From: Salmonella enterica subsp. enterica serovar Choleraesuis
GTDB taxonomy: Bacteria; Pseudomonadota; Gammaproteobacteria; Enterobacterales; Enterobacteriaceae
DNA: 64,000 bases
Reading direction: 5' to 3'
Assembly (NCBI GenBank): GCA_022846635.1
Contig: AP025685.1
Location: forward strand, 2,418,001 to 2,482,000
Positions 39,434-48,688 of this stretch are shown here, one piece after another. The notes under the pieces were generated by a model that was not told the origin of the DNA, did no database searches, and saw nothing but the letters and a program-made list of their open reading frames with translations. How positions within the stretch are numbered: position 1 is the stretch's first letter; every line of letters starts with the position of its first letter. The translations under genes were made by a program, and so were the position numbers.

Positions 39434-39504
39434 AAACTGATAGCCAGCGCCTGAATTTATCGCTAATGATATGCCCCAGCATTTTCATCTACAGGAGTAA
39501 TTGA

Positions 39505-40173
39505 ATGTCGAGTCCTTACCCGATCCGCGCCGCGCTGTTTGACATGGATGGCTTGTTAATCGATTCAGAGCCACTCTGGGATCAAGCGGAGATCGAGGTG
39601 ATTGAAAGCCTTGGTGTCGATGTATCACGTCGCAACGAATTACCGGATATGCTTGGTTTACGCATCGATTTAGTGGTCGACCTTTGGTACAACCAGCAGC
39701 CGTGGCAAGGCGTCACCCGCGCTGAGGCGACTTCACGGATTATTGAAAGAACCATGACACTGGTCGCTGAACAGCGCCCGCTTCTGCCTGGCGTTAAACA
39801 CGCCGTCGAGCTGTGCCAGTCGCTGGATCTGAAAATCGGTCTGGCATCAGCATCTCCGCTGCGTATGCTAGAGATGGTGCTGGAGATATTTAATCTGCGT
39901 GATGCGTTTTCAGTGCTTTCCTCGGCTGAGTCTCTACCTTTTAGCAAACCGCATCCTCAGGTCTATCTGAACGCCGCCAGCCAGCTTGGTATTTCACCGC
40001 TCTCCTGCACCACGCTGGAAGACTCGGTGAACGGTATGATAGCTACCCGCGCCGCCCGTATGCGCTCGCTGGTAGTGCCTGCTGCAGAAAATCAGGCCGA
40101 CCCGCGCTGGGTTCTCGCTCACCAGAAACTTGAGTCGCTGGAACAGCTCAACGCGACACATCTGCTGGGATGA
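39505..40173 (+). CDS. hxpB: HxpB (YniC), HAD-family sugar-phosphate phosphatase
   Basis: 222 residues, the same as E. coli HxpB, which dephosphorylates 2-deoxyglucose-6-phosphate and related sugar phosphates. HAD motif I is FDMDGLLIDSE, motif II is in GLASASPLRM, motif III lysine is in PFSKPHPQVYL, and motif IV is TLEDSVNGM. An AGGAG ribosome site precedes the ATG. Confidence 0.95.
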   Translation: MSSPYPIRAALFDMDGLLIDSEPLWDQAEIEVIESLGVDVSRRNELPDMLGLRIDLVVDLWYNQQPWQGVTRAEATSRIIERTMTLVAEQRPLLPGVKHAVELCQSLDLKIGLASASPLRMLEMVLEIFNLRDAFSVLSSAESLPFSKPHPQVYLNAASQLGISPLSCTTLEDSVNGMIATRAARMRSLVVPAAENQADPRWVLAHQKLESLEQLNATHLLG

Positions 40174-40255
40174 GATTGGGCCGCCTCCCGTGAGGCGGCT
40201 GCCAGAGACAAAGAGTTACAACGTCACCACTTCCGTCTACTGTATAAATTCCCTA

Positions 40256-40275
40256 TACTGGATGAATTGACAGTT
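40256..40275. promoter_or_regulatory. LexA box upstream of ydjM
   Basis: TACTGGATGAATTGACAGTT has CTGG-N8-ACAG, one mismatch from the CTGT-N8-ACAG consensus, 16 nt before the ydjM start. A second, degenerate site begins at the CTGT at 40240. E. coli ydjM likewise has a LexA-controlled promoter. Confidence 0.8.
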
Positions 40276-40290
40276 ATTTGAGAAGTTATC

Positions 40291-40881
40291 ATGACGGCGG
40301 AAGGTCACCTGCTCTTTGCTATTGCCAGCGCGGTATTTGCAAAAAATGCCGAGTTAACGCCCGTGCTGGCGCAGGGCGACTGGTGGCATATTGTACCGGC
40401 CGCTATCATTACCTGCCTGCTGCCTGATATTGATCATCCCAAATCTCTGCTAGGTCAGCGCCTAACCTGGATTTCAAAACCGATAGCTCGGATGTTCGGC
40501 CACCGGGGTTTTACCCATAGCCTGCTGGCGGTATTTGCATCCCTGGCGCTGCTTTATATTCACGTCCCTATTGATGCGACTATTCCCGGCGATGTTTTAC
40601 AGGGAATGGTGGTAGGTTATGTCAGCCATATCATTGCCGATATGCTCACTCCCGCTGGAGTACCACTGCTCTGGCCATGCCGCTGGCGTTTCCGTCTGCC
40701 GCTTATCGTCACCCAAAAAGGCAACCAACTGGAGCGCGTACTGTGCATGCTGTTATGCGGTTTTGCCATCTGGCTGCCGCACTCAGCATCCGATAACGAG
40801 GCCGTTCGCTGGTCATCGCAAACCATTAATACGCTGCAACATAGCTTCCATCGTTTGGTAAATCATCAAATTGCGCATTAA
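40291..40881 (+). CDS. ydjM: YdjM, LexA-regulated membrane-bound metal-hydrolase family protein
   Basis: 196 residues matching E. coli YdjM in length and sequence (MTAEGHLLFAIASAVFAKNA). It belongs to the DUF457 membrane-bound metal-dependent hydrolase family. Metal-binding-type motifs are LLPDIDHPKS, GHRGFTHSLLA and SHIIADMLTPAGVPLLWP, with about four membrane segments. Its substrate is unknown; the LexA box in front places it in the SOS response. Confidence 0.93.
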   Translation: MTAEGHLLFAIASAVFAKNAELTPVLAQGDWWHIVPAAIITCLLPDIDHPKSLLGQRLTWISKPIARMFGHRGFTHSLLAVFASLALLYIHVPIDATIPGDVLQGMVVGYVSHIIADMLTPAGVPLLWPCRWRFRLPLIVTQKGNQLERVLCMLLCGFAIWLPHSASDNEAVRWSSQTINTLQHSFHRLVNHQIAH

Positions 40882-41015
40882 TACAGCGAAATTATCCATT
40901 TAGCTATAAGCCATTCCATTTGAATATAACGATGGCAGGAGCGCCTCTGCTACGCTTGCCTTCAAACATAAGGCGCATCTTAGCGGCCAGATAAAAATAT
41001 TCAGGAGATACGGGG

Positions 41016-42407
41016 ATGAACTTTCCACTTATAGCCAACATCGTGGCGTTCGTTATCTTATTGCTATTGCTGGCGCAGACCCGCCACCGTCAGTGGAGTC
41101 TCGCTAAAAAGGTACTGGTTGGTCTGGTTATGGGGGTCGTATTTGGCCTGGCACTGCAGCTTATTTATGGCTCAGAAAGCGCCACGCTGAAAGATTCGAT
41201 TAGCTGGTTCAACATCGTCGGTAATGGCTATGTTCAGCTGTTGCAAATGATAGTCATGCCGCTGGTATTCGCCTCTATTCTTAGCGCCGTTGCCCGTCTG
41301 CATAATGCTTCTTCGCTGGGTAAAATCAGCTTTCTGACTCTCGGAACATTACTGTTTACCACTTTGATAGCCGCATTGGTTGGGGTTCTGGTCACCGGGC
41401 TATTTGGCCTGACAGCCGAAGGACTGGTCCAGGGCAGCGCCGAAACCGCGCGCCTTAATACTCTGCACAGTAGCTATGTTGGCAAAGTTGCCGATCTCAG
41501 CGTGCCGCAGCTGGTATTGTCGTTTATCCCTAAAAATCCATTTGCCGATCTGACTGGCGCTAACCCAACTTCGGTTATTAGCGTAGTTATCTTCGCTGCA
41601 TTTATGGGGGTCGCCGCACTTAAGCTGCTTAAGGAAGATGCGCCTAAGGGTGAACGCGTCCTGGTTGCTATTGATACTCTGCAAGGCTGGATAATGAAAC
41701 TGGTCCGTCTGGTTATGCTGCTCACACCATATGGTGTACTGGCGCTAATGACCAAAGTCGTCGCCGGTTCCAACCTTCAGGACATTATTAAATTGGGCAG
41801 TTTTGTGGTGGCCTCATATCTGGGCCTGGCGATTATGTTCGGTATTCATGCCCTGCTGCTGGCCTTTACCGGCATCAGCCCACTGCGCTACTTCCGTAAA
41901 GTATGGCCGGTACTTACCTTTGCATTTACCAGCCGTTCCAGTGCGGCCAGTATTCCGCTGAATATCGAAACCCAGACCCGCCGCCTGGGAGTGCCTGAGT
42001 CCATCGCTAGCTTCTCAGCCTCTTTTGGTGCCACTATCGGTCAGAACGGCTGTGCCGGTATCTACCCGGCCATGCTGGCGGTAATGGTTGCACCGACCGT
42101 GGGCATTAACCCGTTTGACCCGGTGTGGATTGCAAGCCTTGTAGGTATGGTGACTATCAGCTCGGCCGGGGTTGCCGGCGTGGGTGGTGGTGCTACTTTC
42201 GCTGCCCTGATCGTACTGCCGGCCATGGGGTTACCAGTGACACTGGTGGCTCTGCTTATCTCGGTAGAACCGTTAATTGATATGGGCCGTACCGCCCTGA
42301 ATGTTAGCGGTTCAATGACTGCCGGTACGATTACCAGCCAGCTGCTGGGGCAGACTGATAAGCAGATTCTGCATAATGACGAAGAGTCAGAGCTGGCTCA
42401 TATGTAA
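41016..42407 (+). CDS. tcyP: TcyP (YdjN), L-cystine:cation symporter
   Basis: 463 residues of the DAACS family with eight membrane helices and two re-entrant hairpins. Family signatures are the serine-rich loop [28 protein letters not shown] and [26 protein letters not shown]. coli TcyP is the high-affinity cystine importer. A ribosome site GGAG is present. A strong terminator follows directly. Confidence 0.95.
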   Translation: MNFPLIANIVAFVILLLLLAQTRHRQWSLAKKVLVGLVMGVVFGLALQLIYGSESATLKDSISWFNIVGNGYVQLLQMIVMPLVFASILSAVARLHNASSLGKISFLTLGTLLFTTLIAALVGVLVTGLFGLTAEGLVQGSAETARLNTLHSSYVGKVADLSVPQLVLSFIPKNPFADLTGANPTSVISVVIFAAFMGVAALKLLKEDAPKGERVLVAIDTLQGWIMKLVRLVMLLTPYGVLALMTKVVAGSNLQDIIKLGSFVVASYLGLAIMFGIHALLLAFTGISPLRYFRKVWPVLTFAFTSRSSAASIPLNIETQTRRLGVPESIASFSASFGATIGQNGCAGIYPAMLAVMVAPTVGINPFDPVWIASLVGMVTISSAGVAGVGGGATFAALIVLPAMGLPVTLVALLISVEPLIDMGRTALNVSGSMTAGTITSQLLGQTDKQILHNDEESELAHM

Positions 42408-42420
42408 TATTATCACGATA

Positions 42421-42450
42421 AAAAAACCGCGCTTAGGCGCGGTTTTTTTT
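42421..42450. terminator. Bidirectional terminator after tcyP
   Basis: CCGCGC and GCGCGG with a TTAG loop are flanked by six A and eight T. It lies between tcyP and the convergent cedA, 20 nt from the cedA stop. Confidence 0.92.
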
Positions 42451-42469
42451 GTCTGGCGTCCGTAGGGAA

Positions 42470-42703
42470 CTACAGATTGTGGTCCTGGCGCACCTGATCG
42501 GCCCAGCGTTGAGCGGCCTGAGGCATCTCAAAATTGGGTGAGCGCAGAAAGCTACTCTCCGACAACACAAACGCCACGTACTTACCGCTCAATACCCACA
42601 CATCACGATATTCCGGCATATGCCAGGCATGCTTTGGCGGAGCTGGCTCCACGCGAGGGGTATAGGTGATGATGGGGCGGTTTTGCTGGCGCAGGGTTTT
42701 CAT
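42470..42703 (-). CDS. cedA: CedA, cell-division activator
   Basis: A 77-residue protein matching CedA: MKTLRQQNRPIITYTPR at the start, RDVWVLSGKYVAFVL and SFLRSP in the DNA-binding beta-sheet domain. CedA restores division in over-initiating dnaA mutants of E. coli and binds DNA and RNA polymerase. The ATG at 42703 is chosen over 42718 by alignment. katE and the chb operon, which follow cedA in E. coli, are absent. Confidence 0.9.
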   Translation of the reverse strand: MKTLRQQNRPIITYTPRVEPAPPKHAWHMPEYRDVWVLSGKYVAFVLSESSFLRSPNFEMPQAAQRWADQVRQDHNL

Positions 42704-42813
42704 TACGTCGGCTCTCAATCAGTACATTTATAGCAGAGCCTAATAATAACGGATTTTGCCATCGGACGTCGCGCCCGATAGTGCAATAAACAAGATGGAT
42801 GCGGAGAAGTTAA

Positions 42814-42842
42814 CCGGCCCACTATGAGTGATAGTGAGCCGG
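42814..42842 (-). terminator. Hairpin after osmE
   Basis: CCGGCCCACTAT pairs with ATAGTGAGCCGG over 12 bp with one mismatch, 8 nt past the osmE stop. The T-run on the minus strand is weak (TTAACTT). Confidence 0.6.
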
Positions 42843-42849
42843 CTGAAGA

Positions 42850-43203
42850 TTACTGGAATACTTTTTTCTGTTGCGGATTTTGTGGATCGGTATCGTATTC
42901 AGAGCAGGTCTGATACCCGGTATTCATCACGCGTCCGGTTTCATCGAGCGCCACAAAATAGGTCTCAATTTTGTTATCGCGCTGACCCAGAATATAGGTC
43001 TGGCAGGTACCGCGCGCGTGAACCATGGTCACTTCGGATGCCGGTTTCCCTGCAATCTCCAGCACCTGAGCGCGGGTCATACCCTTTTTCACATCTTTAA
43101 CTACCGGCTCACTAAACTGATCTTTAGTACGATCGTAAGCGGTACACCCGGCCATCATCGCCAAAATAGCGGCGGCCCCCATGACTCCTGCAAATTTATT
43201 CAT
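42850..43203 (-). CDS. osmE: OsmE, osmotically inducible lipoprotein
   Basis: 117 residues with signal peptide and lipobox MAGC (Cys19), then a SmpA/OmlA (BamE-like) fold: [20 protein letters not shown] and [14 protein letters not shown]. It is induced by osmotic stress and stationary phase in E. coli; function unknown. Divergent from nadE, with a 249-bp shared upstream region in which I see no further gene. Confidence 0.94.
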   Translation of the reverse strand: MNKFAGVMGAAAILAMMAGCTAYDRTKDQFSEPVVKDVKKGMTRAQVLEIAGKPASEVTMVHARGTCQTYILGQRDNKIETYFVALDETGRVMNTGYQTCSEYDTDPQNPQQKKVFQ

Positions 43204-43452
43204 GTAGCTTCCTCAGTGCGTCCAGAATGTTTAATAAGCCTGGAACATAAGACGATTTTTTTCAAGCTGTTAGCATATTGCACCAGGTATTGTCGCATTT
43301 GCGAGCAACTCTTCGCCTAAAAATCGTCCGGAGACAGTAGCAACTGTCGAGGCACGCTTGTTGTTTGATACCTGACACGGTAGCTTACATGGTTGATAAT
43401 CAAAGGCTGTATGACTCTGCATCAGGCCTGCTGGCCGCGAAGGGAGATATGA

Positions 43453-44283
43453 ATGACACTGCAACAACAGATAATTGAAACGCTAGGCGTCAAGCCGCAA
43501 ATTGATCCGCAGCAGGAGATCCGTCGCAGCGTGGATTTTCTCAAGTCTTATCTGACTACCTACCCGTTTATTAAGAGCCTGGTGCTGGGCATCAGCGGCG
43601 GCCAGGACTCCACCTTAACCGGCAAACTATGCCAGATGGCTATCAATGAACTGCGTCAGGAAAGCGGAAAATCCGATTACCAGTTTATCGCGGTGCGCCT
43701 GCCATACGGCATTCAGGCCGATGAGCAGGATTGTCAGGATGCCCTTGCCTTTATTCAGCCGGATAAATCTCTAGCGGTAAATATTAAAGCTGCAGTGCTC
43801 GCTTCCGAGCAGACGCTGAAAGATATTGGCATTGAGTTAACCGATTTCGTTCGCGGTAACGAAAAAGCCCGTGAACGTATGAAAGCCCAATACAGCATTG
43901 CCGCAATGAATCACGGCGTGGTGGTCGGCACCGATCACGCCGCCGAGGCGCTGACTGGGTTCTTTACTAAATACGGCGACGGCGGCACCGATATTAACCC
44001 TCTGTTTCGGCTTAACAAGCGCCAGGGACGCTCGCTGCTAAAAGCGCTAGGCTGTCCGGCTCATTTATACGAGAAATCACCTACTGCCGATCTGGAAGAT
44101 GGCCGTCCTGCGCTGCCGGATGAAATTGCATTGGGTGTCAGCTATGACGAAATAGATGACTATCTGGAAGGGAAAGCTTTACCGCAGGAGAGCGCACAAA
44201 AAATTGAGCAGTGGTATCAGCGCACGGAGCATAAGCGCCATTTACCTATCACCGTATTTGACGATTTCTGGAAGAAATCTTAA
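43453..44283 (+). CDS. nadE: NadE, ammonia-dependent NAD synthetase
   Basis: 276 residues of the N-type ATP pyrophosphatase family, making NAD from deamido-NAD, ATP and ammonia. The P-loop is SGGQDST (48-54); [23 protein letters not shown] and [21 protein letters not shown] are the conserved substrate regions. The lack of a glutaminase domain fits the ammonia-dependent type. The downstream exporter starts 14 nt later, so the two may be co-transcribed. Confidence 0.96.
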   Translation: MTLQQQIIETLGVKPQIDPQQEIRRSVDFLKSYLTTYPFIKSLVLGISGGQDSTLTGKLCQMAINELRQESGKSDYQFIAVRLPYGIQADEQDCQDALAFIQPDKSLAVNIKAAVLASEQTLKDIGIELTDFVRGNEKARERMKAQYSIAAMNHGVVVGTDHAAEALTGFFTKYGDGGTDINPLFRLNKRQGRSLLKALGCPAHLYEKSPTADLEDGRPALPDEIALGVSYDEIDDYLEGKALPQESAQKIEQWYQRTEHKRHLPITVFDDFWKKS

Positions 44284-44297
44284 GGACAGAGCCGACG

Positions 44298-45203
44298 ATG
44301 AGCACACTTGCTACATCTCAGGAAGGCGCTAATACCCGCGCAACCAGTCTCGGGCTTATCGCAATTTTATTATGGAGCACATCCGTCGGTTTGCTGCGCA
44401 GCATCTCTGAACACTTTGGCCCGGTGGGCGGCGCAGCCCTGCTTTATACCATCAGCGCAGTGGCGTTATGCCTAAGCCAGGGAGTACCCAATCCCCGCCG
44501 CCTGCCGCGCCGCTATTTATGGACTGGCGGGCTGCTGTTTGTCGGTTATGAAATTTCGCTGGCGTTATCTATTGGCCTGGCGCATACGCGCGGCCAGTCG
44601 CTGGAACTGGGTATGATCAACTATCTGTGGCCCAGCCTGACGGTGTTTTTTGCGGTATTGATTCTAAAAAAACGTGCAGCCTGGTGGCTGTGGCCGGGCC
44701 TGATGCTGGCCGTTGGCGGCGTAACGCTGGTACTTAAGGGAAACGGTGACTGGTCACCACTTATACTTTGGCACAATATTCTAAGTAATCCGCTAGCCTA
44801 CGGTCTGGCTTTTGGCGCCGCCATTGTATGGGCGTTATATTGCAATCTGACCCGGCTGTGGAGCAATGGGCAAAACGGCGTCCCACTGTTTTTTTGTCTG
44901 ACCGCGCTGGCGTTGTGGATCCGCTATTTTACAACTGAAACACCACCACTCTCTTTTAGTCTGGTTCCCTGCCTGGAGCTTTTGTTCATGGGCCTTTCGA
45001 CGGCTATTGCTTATAGCGCGTGGAATCACGGGATTCAGTTCGGCAATATTACCCTGCTGGCCAGCGCATCTTATTTCACCCCGGTATTATCGGCACTCTT
45101 GGGTAGCCTGTGGCTCGGCGTAACGCCCACAGGCGCATTCTGGCAGGGAGTAATGCTGGTGGTTGCAGGCTCGCTGCTGTGCTGGTGGGCTACCCGGCGT
45201 TAA
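44298..45203 (+). CDS. YddG-like aromatic amino-acid/drug-metabolite exporter
   Basis: 301 residues with ten hydrophobic segments in two EamA-type halves (DMT superfamily). Matches to E. coli YddG include GLIAILLWSTSVGLLR, GPVGGAALLYTIS, GMINYLWPSLT and SYFTPVLSALLGS. YddG exports aromatic amino acids and related compounds; I infer a similar role. In E. coli yddG is elsewhere, and here the place next to nadE corresponds to cho and ves, which are absent. Confidence 0.85.
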   Translation: MSTLATSQEGANTRATSLGLIAILLWSTSVGLLRSISEHFGPVGGAALLYTISAVALCLSQGVPNPRRLPRRYLWTGGLLFVGYEISLALSIGLAHTRGQSLELGMINYLWPSLTVFFAVLILKKRAAWWLWPGLMLAVGGVTLVLKGNGDWSPLILWHNILSNPLAYGLAFGAAIVWALYCNLTRLWSNGQNGVPLFFCLTALALWIRYFTTETPPLSFSLVPCLELLFMGLSTAIAYSAWNHGIQFGNITLLASASYFTPVLSALLGSLWLGVTPTGAFWQGVMLVVAGSLLCWWATRR

Positions 45204-45267
45204 AAACACGTTGAAGCACCTGAAATAATGAGCTCATCAGGCACTACATTTCCTCAGTAGTTACAGC

Positions 45268-45298
45268 AAAAAGCCACCTCGAAAGAGGTGGCTTTTTT
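45268..45298. terminator. Strong bidirectional terminator
   Basis: AAAAAGCCACCTC and GAGGTGGCTTTTTT form a 13-bp stem closed by a GAAA tetraloop, between the exporter and the convergent spy gene. Confidence 0.92.
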
Positions 45299-45311
45299 AT
45301 CAGAGGACAAA

Positions 45312-45358
45312 ACCGCCGGTCATGCCCACACTTCAAGAGGATGAACAAAACCGGCGGT
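45312..45358 (-). repeat. Inverted repeat downstream of spy
   Basis: ACCGCCGGT and ACCGGCGGT are perfect 9-bp arms 29 nt apart, immediately past the spy stop and before the terminator. It may stabilise the spy transcript 3' end. Confidence 0.45.
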
Positions 45359-45378
45359 CTTAAAAGCTGGCGCCGGTA

Positions 45379-45879
45379 TTATTCGGCGTCTTGCAGCATT
45401 TTACCCTGGTGTTTTGGCGCATCTGTCAGATGCTTCTCAAAATTCGCGTTGTACTGTTTTTTCTGGTCGGCAGTCAGCACGTTGTAGATTTTGTTCTGAG
45501 CTTCCAGATGGGCCACCATGCGGGCTTTATTAGCCGCGGCACCCTGGTCAATCAGAGATTCGGCTTTAGTACGGTCGAAGCTGTCGCTGGCAACCACATC
45601 ATGCATGGCACGACGCTCTTCAACGGATGGGCGCTGCATTTTGCTGCGCTGATCTTTCATGATGTCGCGAATCTGCTGTTTCTGCGCGTCGGTCAGGTTA
45701 ACGCCCTGCATCATCATCATACCAGGGTGCATCATACCGTGTGGGCCTTTGCCTTTATGATGATGCATCATTGGTTTTTCAGTCGTTGACGCGGCAGTGG
45801 TGGAGTCAGCTGCATGCGCCAGGTTCATCGCACCCATAGCCAGAGTTGAAGCAACAACGATAGCGGTAAGTTTACGCAT
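45379..45879 (-). CDS. spy: Spy, periplasmic ATP-independent chaperone
   Basis: 166 residues. Signal peptide 1-23 (ends NLAHA), then a His/Met-rich flexible N-terminus with MMHHHKGKGPHGMMHPGMMM and the two LTxxQ motifs (LTDAQKQQI, LTADQKKQY) of the cradle-shaped CpxP/Spy family. It protects unfolded proteins in the periplasm. E. coli spy is induced by CpxR and BaeR; I found only an imperfect CpxR-like GTAAA repeat upstream. The N-terminus is richer in His and Met than in E. coli Spy, which may bind metal. Confidence 0.94.
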   Translation of the reverse strand: MRKLTAIVVASTLAMGAMNLAHAADSTTAASTTEKPMMHHHKGKGPHGMMHPGMMMMQGVNLTDAQKQQIRDIMKDQRSKMQRPSVEERRAMHDVVASDSFDRTKAESLIDQGAAANKARMVAHLEAQNKIYNVLTADQKKQYNANFEKHLTDAPKHQGKMLQDAE

Positions 45880-46340
45880 AATCAGGTCATCCTATATTTA
45901 GTTTAATTTTCGGCGTACATCGCCGTGTTCACGAAATTAAGTTTACGCACCTTAACGTCAATTAATCAACTGATGAGTAAAATAATTAAAGCTGATAATG
46001 CAAGGAATAACCAATTATGGAGAAATTAAGAATTAATAATGGAGATTAACAATAATTTGATATTAAGTGACTAATTTTCAACTAATTATGGAGAAGTCTA
46101 TCTGAGGAAAATAATAAAGAAAAGCACCTGATAAGAATAATCCGTATAAAATCTCAAAAACAGAATTTAGTTAAAGATAATATCCCTGCGTTATATTAAC
46201 GACATATGAATAAACCGGATCAACACAGGCCCTCGCCCCGTGAGGGTTCATTAAATATCCTTTTTGATGGCTTAATTGTTATAAGCTCTTTACTTCAGCA
46301 GTAAAAAAACCGGATTAAATCAATCGCAACAGGATCAGCT
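45880..46340. other. 461-bp AT-rich region upstream of spy
   Basis: This stretch is markedly AT-rich. Three copies of an 11-mer, AATTATGGAGA at 46013 and 46084 and AATAATGGAGA at 46035, lie in direct orientation. A small CCCTC...GAGGG hairpin is at about 46230-46248. All ATG-initiated frames here close within about a dozen codons; I see no gene. The spy promoter and the methyltransferase promoter must lie inside. Confidence 0.55.
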
Positions 46341-46946
46341 ATGCCCTCTCTGGCAGCCAAAAACATTCTCTCTATATACCAACGCCACGCCGATGCGTTC
46401 GCCCGTTTACGGTCACAGGCGCTTTTTGAAAAAGGCTGGCTGGATAAATTCATCGCTATCCTCGACCCGCGGAGCCATATCCTCGATATCGGATGCGGCA
46501 ATGGCCAGCCAATTGCCGAATACTTTATTAGTCAGGGGTATGAAATAACTGGAGTTGACGGTGCTGAAGCCATGCTGGCCCGCGCCCAGGCACGCTTTCC
46601 GAATCAACACTGGATAGAGCAGGATATGCGCCTGCTGGCGTTAAACCAAACTTTCGATGGACTGATCGCCTGGGACAGTTTTTTTCATTTAACTCAGGAT
46701 GACCAGAAGACGATGTTTTCTCGGTTTGCGCACCATTGCCATTCCGGCAGCGCACTGATGTTCACCAGTGGTCCCGGGCGCGGCATTGCCATGGGGCAAT
46801 TTGAAGGAGAGCCGCTTTACCACGCCAGCCTGGCCCCCGAGGAATATCGTCAGTTGTTGAAGATAAACGGCTTTAAAGTCATCGATATGCTAGCGGAAGA
46901 TCCGGCCTGTGCCGGGCATACCGTTTGGCTGGCTCAAAAAATCTGA
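46341..46946 (+). CDS. Class I SAM-dependent methyltransferase, substrate unknown
   Basis: 201 residues. Motif I ILDIGCGNG is at 47-55, GYEITGVDGAEAMLARA follows as motif II, and IEQDMRLLALNQTFDGLIAWDSFFHL holds motifs III-IV. It resembles small-molecule methyltransferases of the Methyltransf_11/25 type. A single gene with no operon partners; the ast operon lies here in E. coli, so this is accessory relative to that genome. Confidence 0.82.
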   Translation: MPSLAAKNILSIYQRHADAFARLRSQALFEKGWLDKFIAILDPRSHILDIGCGNGQPIAEYFISQGYEITGVDGAEAMLARAQARFPNQHWIEQDMRLLALNQTFDGLIAWDSFFHLTQDDQKTMFSRFAHHCHSGSALMFTSGPGRGIAMGQFEGEPLYHASLAPEEYRQLLKINGFKVIDMLAEDPACAGHTVWLAQKI

Positions 46947-47162
46947 CCAGATCCATAACCATCTATTGGACACCTTTTGTCTTATCGTTTTTGCAAGGGA
47001 GTCAGCCAGGTTCCCCCCAGACCAGAAACCGATAAGCCAGCATCTTTACTGGCGGCTAACCGGATTTGCGATCCCGATGATGAAACCTCGTCTCCCTCTC
47101 GGCAGACCCGGTGCAATCTGCTACTATTCCGCCACCTGATTATTGCGACAGTGACCCAGACT

Positions 47163-47969
47163 ATGAAATTTGTCTCATTTAATATCAACGGCCTGCGCGC
47201 CCGTCCTCATCAACTGGCGGCCATCGTTGAGCAGCATCAGCCGGACGTCATCGGTTTGCAGGAAACGAAGGTTCATGACGATATGTTCCCACTGGAAGAT
47301 GTCGCCTCGCTGGGGTATCACGTCTTTTATCATGGTCAAAAGGGGCATTATGGCGTCGCGCTGCTGACCAAAGCAGAACCCATTGCCGTTCGCCGCGGTT
47401 TTCCAGGTGACGACGATGAGGCACAGCGCCGTATTATTATGGCCCAAATCCCCTCTTCTCTTGGCCCGCTGACCGTTATTAATGGCTACTTTCCTCAGGG
47501 CGAAAGCCGCGACCATCCGATTAAGTTTCCGGCTAAAGATGCGTTTTACCGCAATCTGCAAAACTATCTGGAAACCGAACTGACGCGCGATCGTCCAGTG
47601 CTGATTATGGGTGATATGAATATCAGCCCAAGCGATTTGGATATTGGCATTGGTGAGGAGAATCGCAAGCGCTGGCTGCGTACCGGAAAATGCTCATTCC
47701 TGCCGGAAGAACGCGAATGGATGGGGACCCTGCTTAACTGGGGGTTAACCGATACCTTCCGCCACGCTAATCCGGAAACCAGCGATCGTTTCTCATGGTT
47801 TGACTATCGTTCAAAAGGGTTTGATGACAACCGAGGGCTACGTATTGACCTGCTGCTGGCAAGCGACCCGCTGGCACGTTGCTGTGTCGAAACCGGTATT
47901 GACTATCAAATTCGCGCCATGGAAAAACCCTCCGATCACGCGCCGGTTTGGGCTAAATTCGCGCTGTAA
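47163..47969 (+). CDS. xthA: XthA, exonuclease III
   Basis: 268 residues, the E. coli length. The AP endonuclease/3'-5' exonuclease catalytic residues are in [13 protein letters not shown] (Glu34), [16 protein letters not shown] (Asp151/Asn153), [10 protein letters not shown] and KPSDHAPVW (His259). The ATG at 47163 ([18 protein letters not shown]) is the family start; the open frame extends upstream without similarity. Confidence 0.97.
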   Translation: MKFVSFNINGLRARPHQLAAIVEQHQPDVIGLQETKVHDDMFPLEDVASLGYHVFYHGQKGHYGVALLTKAEPIAVRRGFPGDDDEAQRRIIMAQIPSSLGPLTVINGYFPQGESRDHPIKFPAKDAFYRNLQNYLETELTRDRPVLIMGDMNISPSDLDIGIGEENRKRWLRTGKCSFLPEEREWMGTLLNWGLTDTFRHANPETSDRFSWFDYRSKGFDDNRGLRIDLLLASDPLARCCVETGIDYQIRAMEKPSDHAPVWAKFAL

Positions 47970-47987
47970 GCGCCCGCCAGATTTGAT

Positions 47988-48671
47988 ATGACCTCAGGAC
48001 AGTTACGCCCCTGGCTTTTAGCCTGCGGGCTGCTGGCAATAATTGCCGCTATCATTTATCTGCTTCCTCCTCAGGCGCTAAGCCTTGAGGGGATGCAACA
48101 TTATCAGCGGCTGTGCGAGCAATTTTTTATTCGCTCTCCGTGGCTGACGGTAACCCTCTATTTTTGCCTGTACGTACTACTTACCGCGCTATCTATTCCC
48201 GGTGCAACCCTGATGACGCTATTGGGAGGCGCCTGTTTTCATCTTCCGCTGGGTACGTTACTGGTCTCTTTTGCATCAACCGCCGGAGCAACGCTGGCCA
48301 TGCTTATCAGCCGTTATTATCTGCGTGACAGGGTGCAGCGCCGGTTCGCCACACAGCTGGTCAAAGTTAATCAAGGAATCGAACGTGACGGGGCTTACTA
48401 TCTTTTTGCTCTGCGCTTGATGCCGCTGTTTCCGTTCTTTGTGGTGAACCTGATAATGGGCCTGACCACCCTATCGGTACGCCGCTTTTGGTGGGTGAGC
48501 CAGCTCGGCATGCTGCCCGCTACCCTCGTTTACGTTAATGCCGGACAACAGCTGGCCGCCATTAACAGGCTGAGCGATATTGTGTCACCGGCAATGATGC
48601 TAACTTTTATTCTGCTAGGGGCTCTGCCGCTGCTGTCGCGTCTGATAGTAAAACGTCTGATTACCCGTTAA
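47988..48671 (+). CDS. TVP38/TMEM64-family membrane protein (YdjX/YdjZ type)
   Basis: 227 residues with about five to six membrane segments and the SNARE-associated/DedA-like core SIPGATLMTLLGGACF and FALRLMPLFPFFVVNLIMGL. E. coli has ydjX and ydjZ of this family just upstream of ynjA-ynjB; I cannot tell which one this represents, and ydjY is absent. The gene is 18 nt after xthA and 17 nt before ynjB, suggesting it belongs with the ynj genes. Confidence 0.85.
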   Translation: MTSGQLRPWLLACGLLAIIAAIIYLLPPQALSLEGMQHYQRLCEQFFIRSPWLTVTLYFCLYVLLTALSIPGATLMTLLGGACFHLPLGTLLVSFASTAGATLAMLISRYYLRDRVQRRFATQLVKVNQGIERDGAYYLFALRLMPLFPFFVVNLIMGLTTLSVRRFWWVSQLGMLPATLVYVNAGQQLAAINRLSDIVSPAMMLTFILLGALPLLSRLIVKRLITR

Positions 48672-48688
48672 ACATAGGAAGTGTGATT

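Noticed and set aside
46977..47162. Open frame continuing upstream of xthA for 62 codons
   Set aside because: The family start is the ATG at 47163 ([10 protein letters not shown]); the upstream part has no similarity to exonuclease III and lacks a ribosome site.
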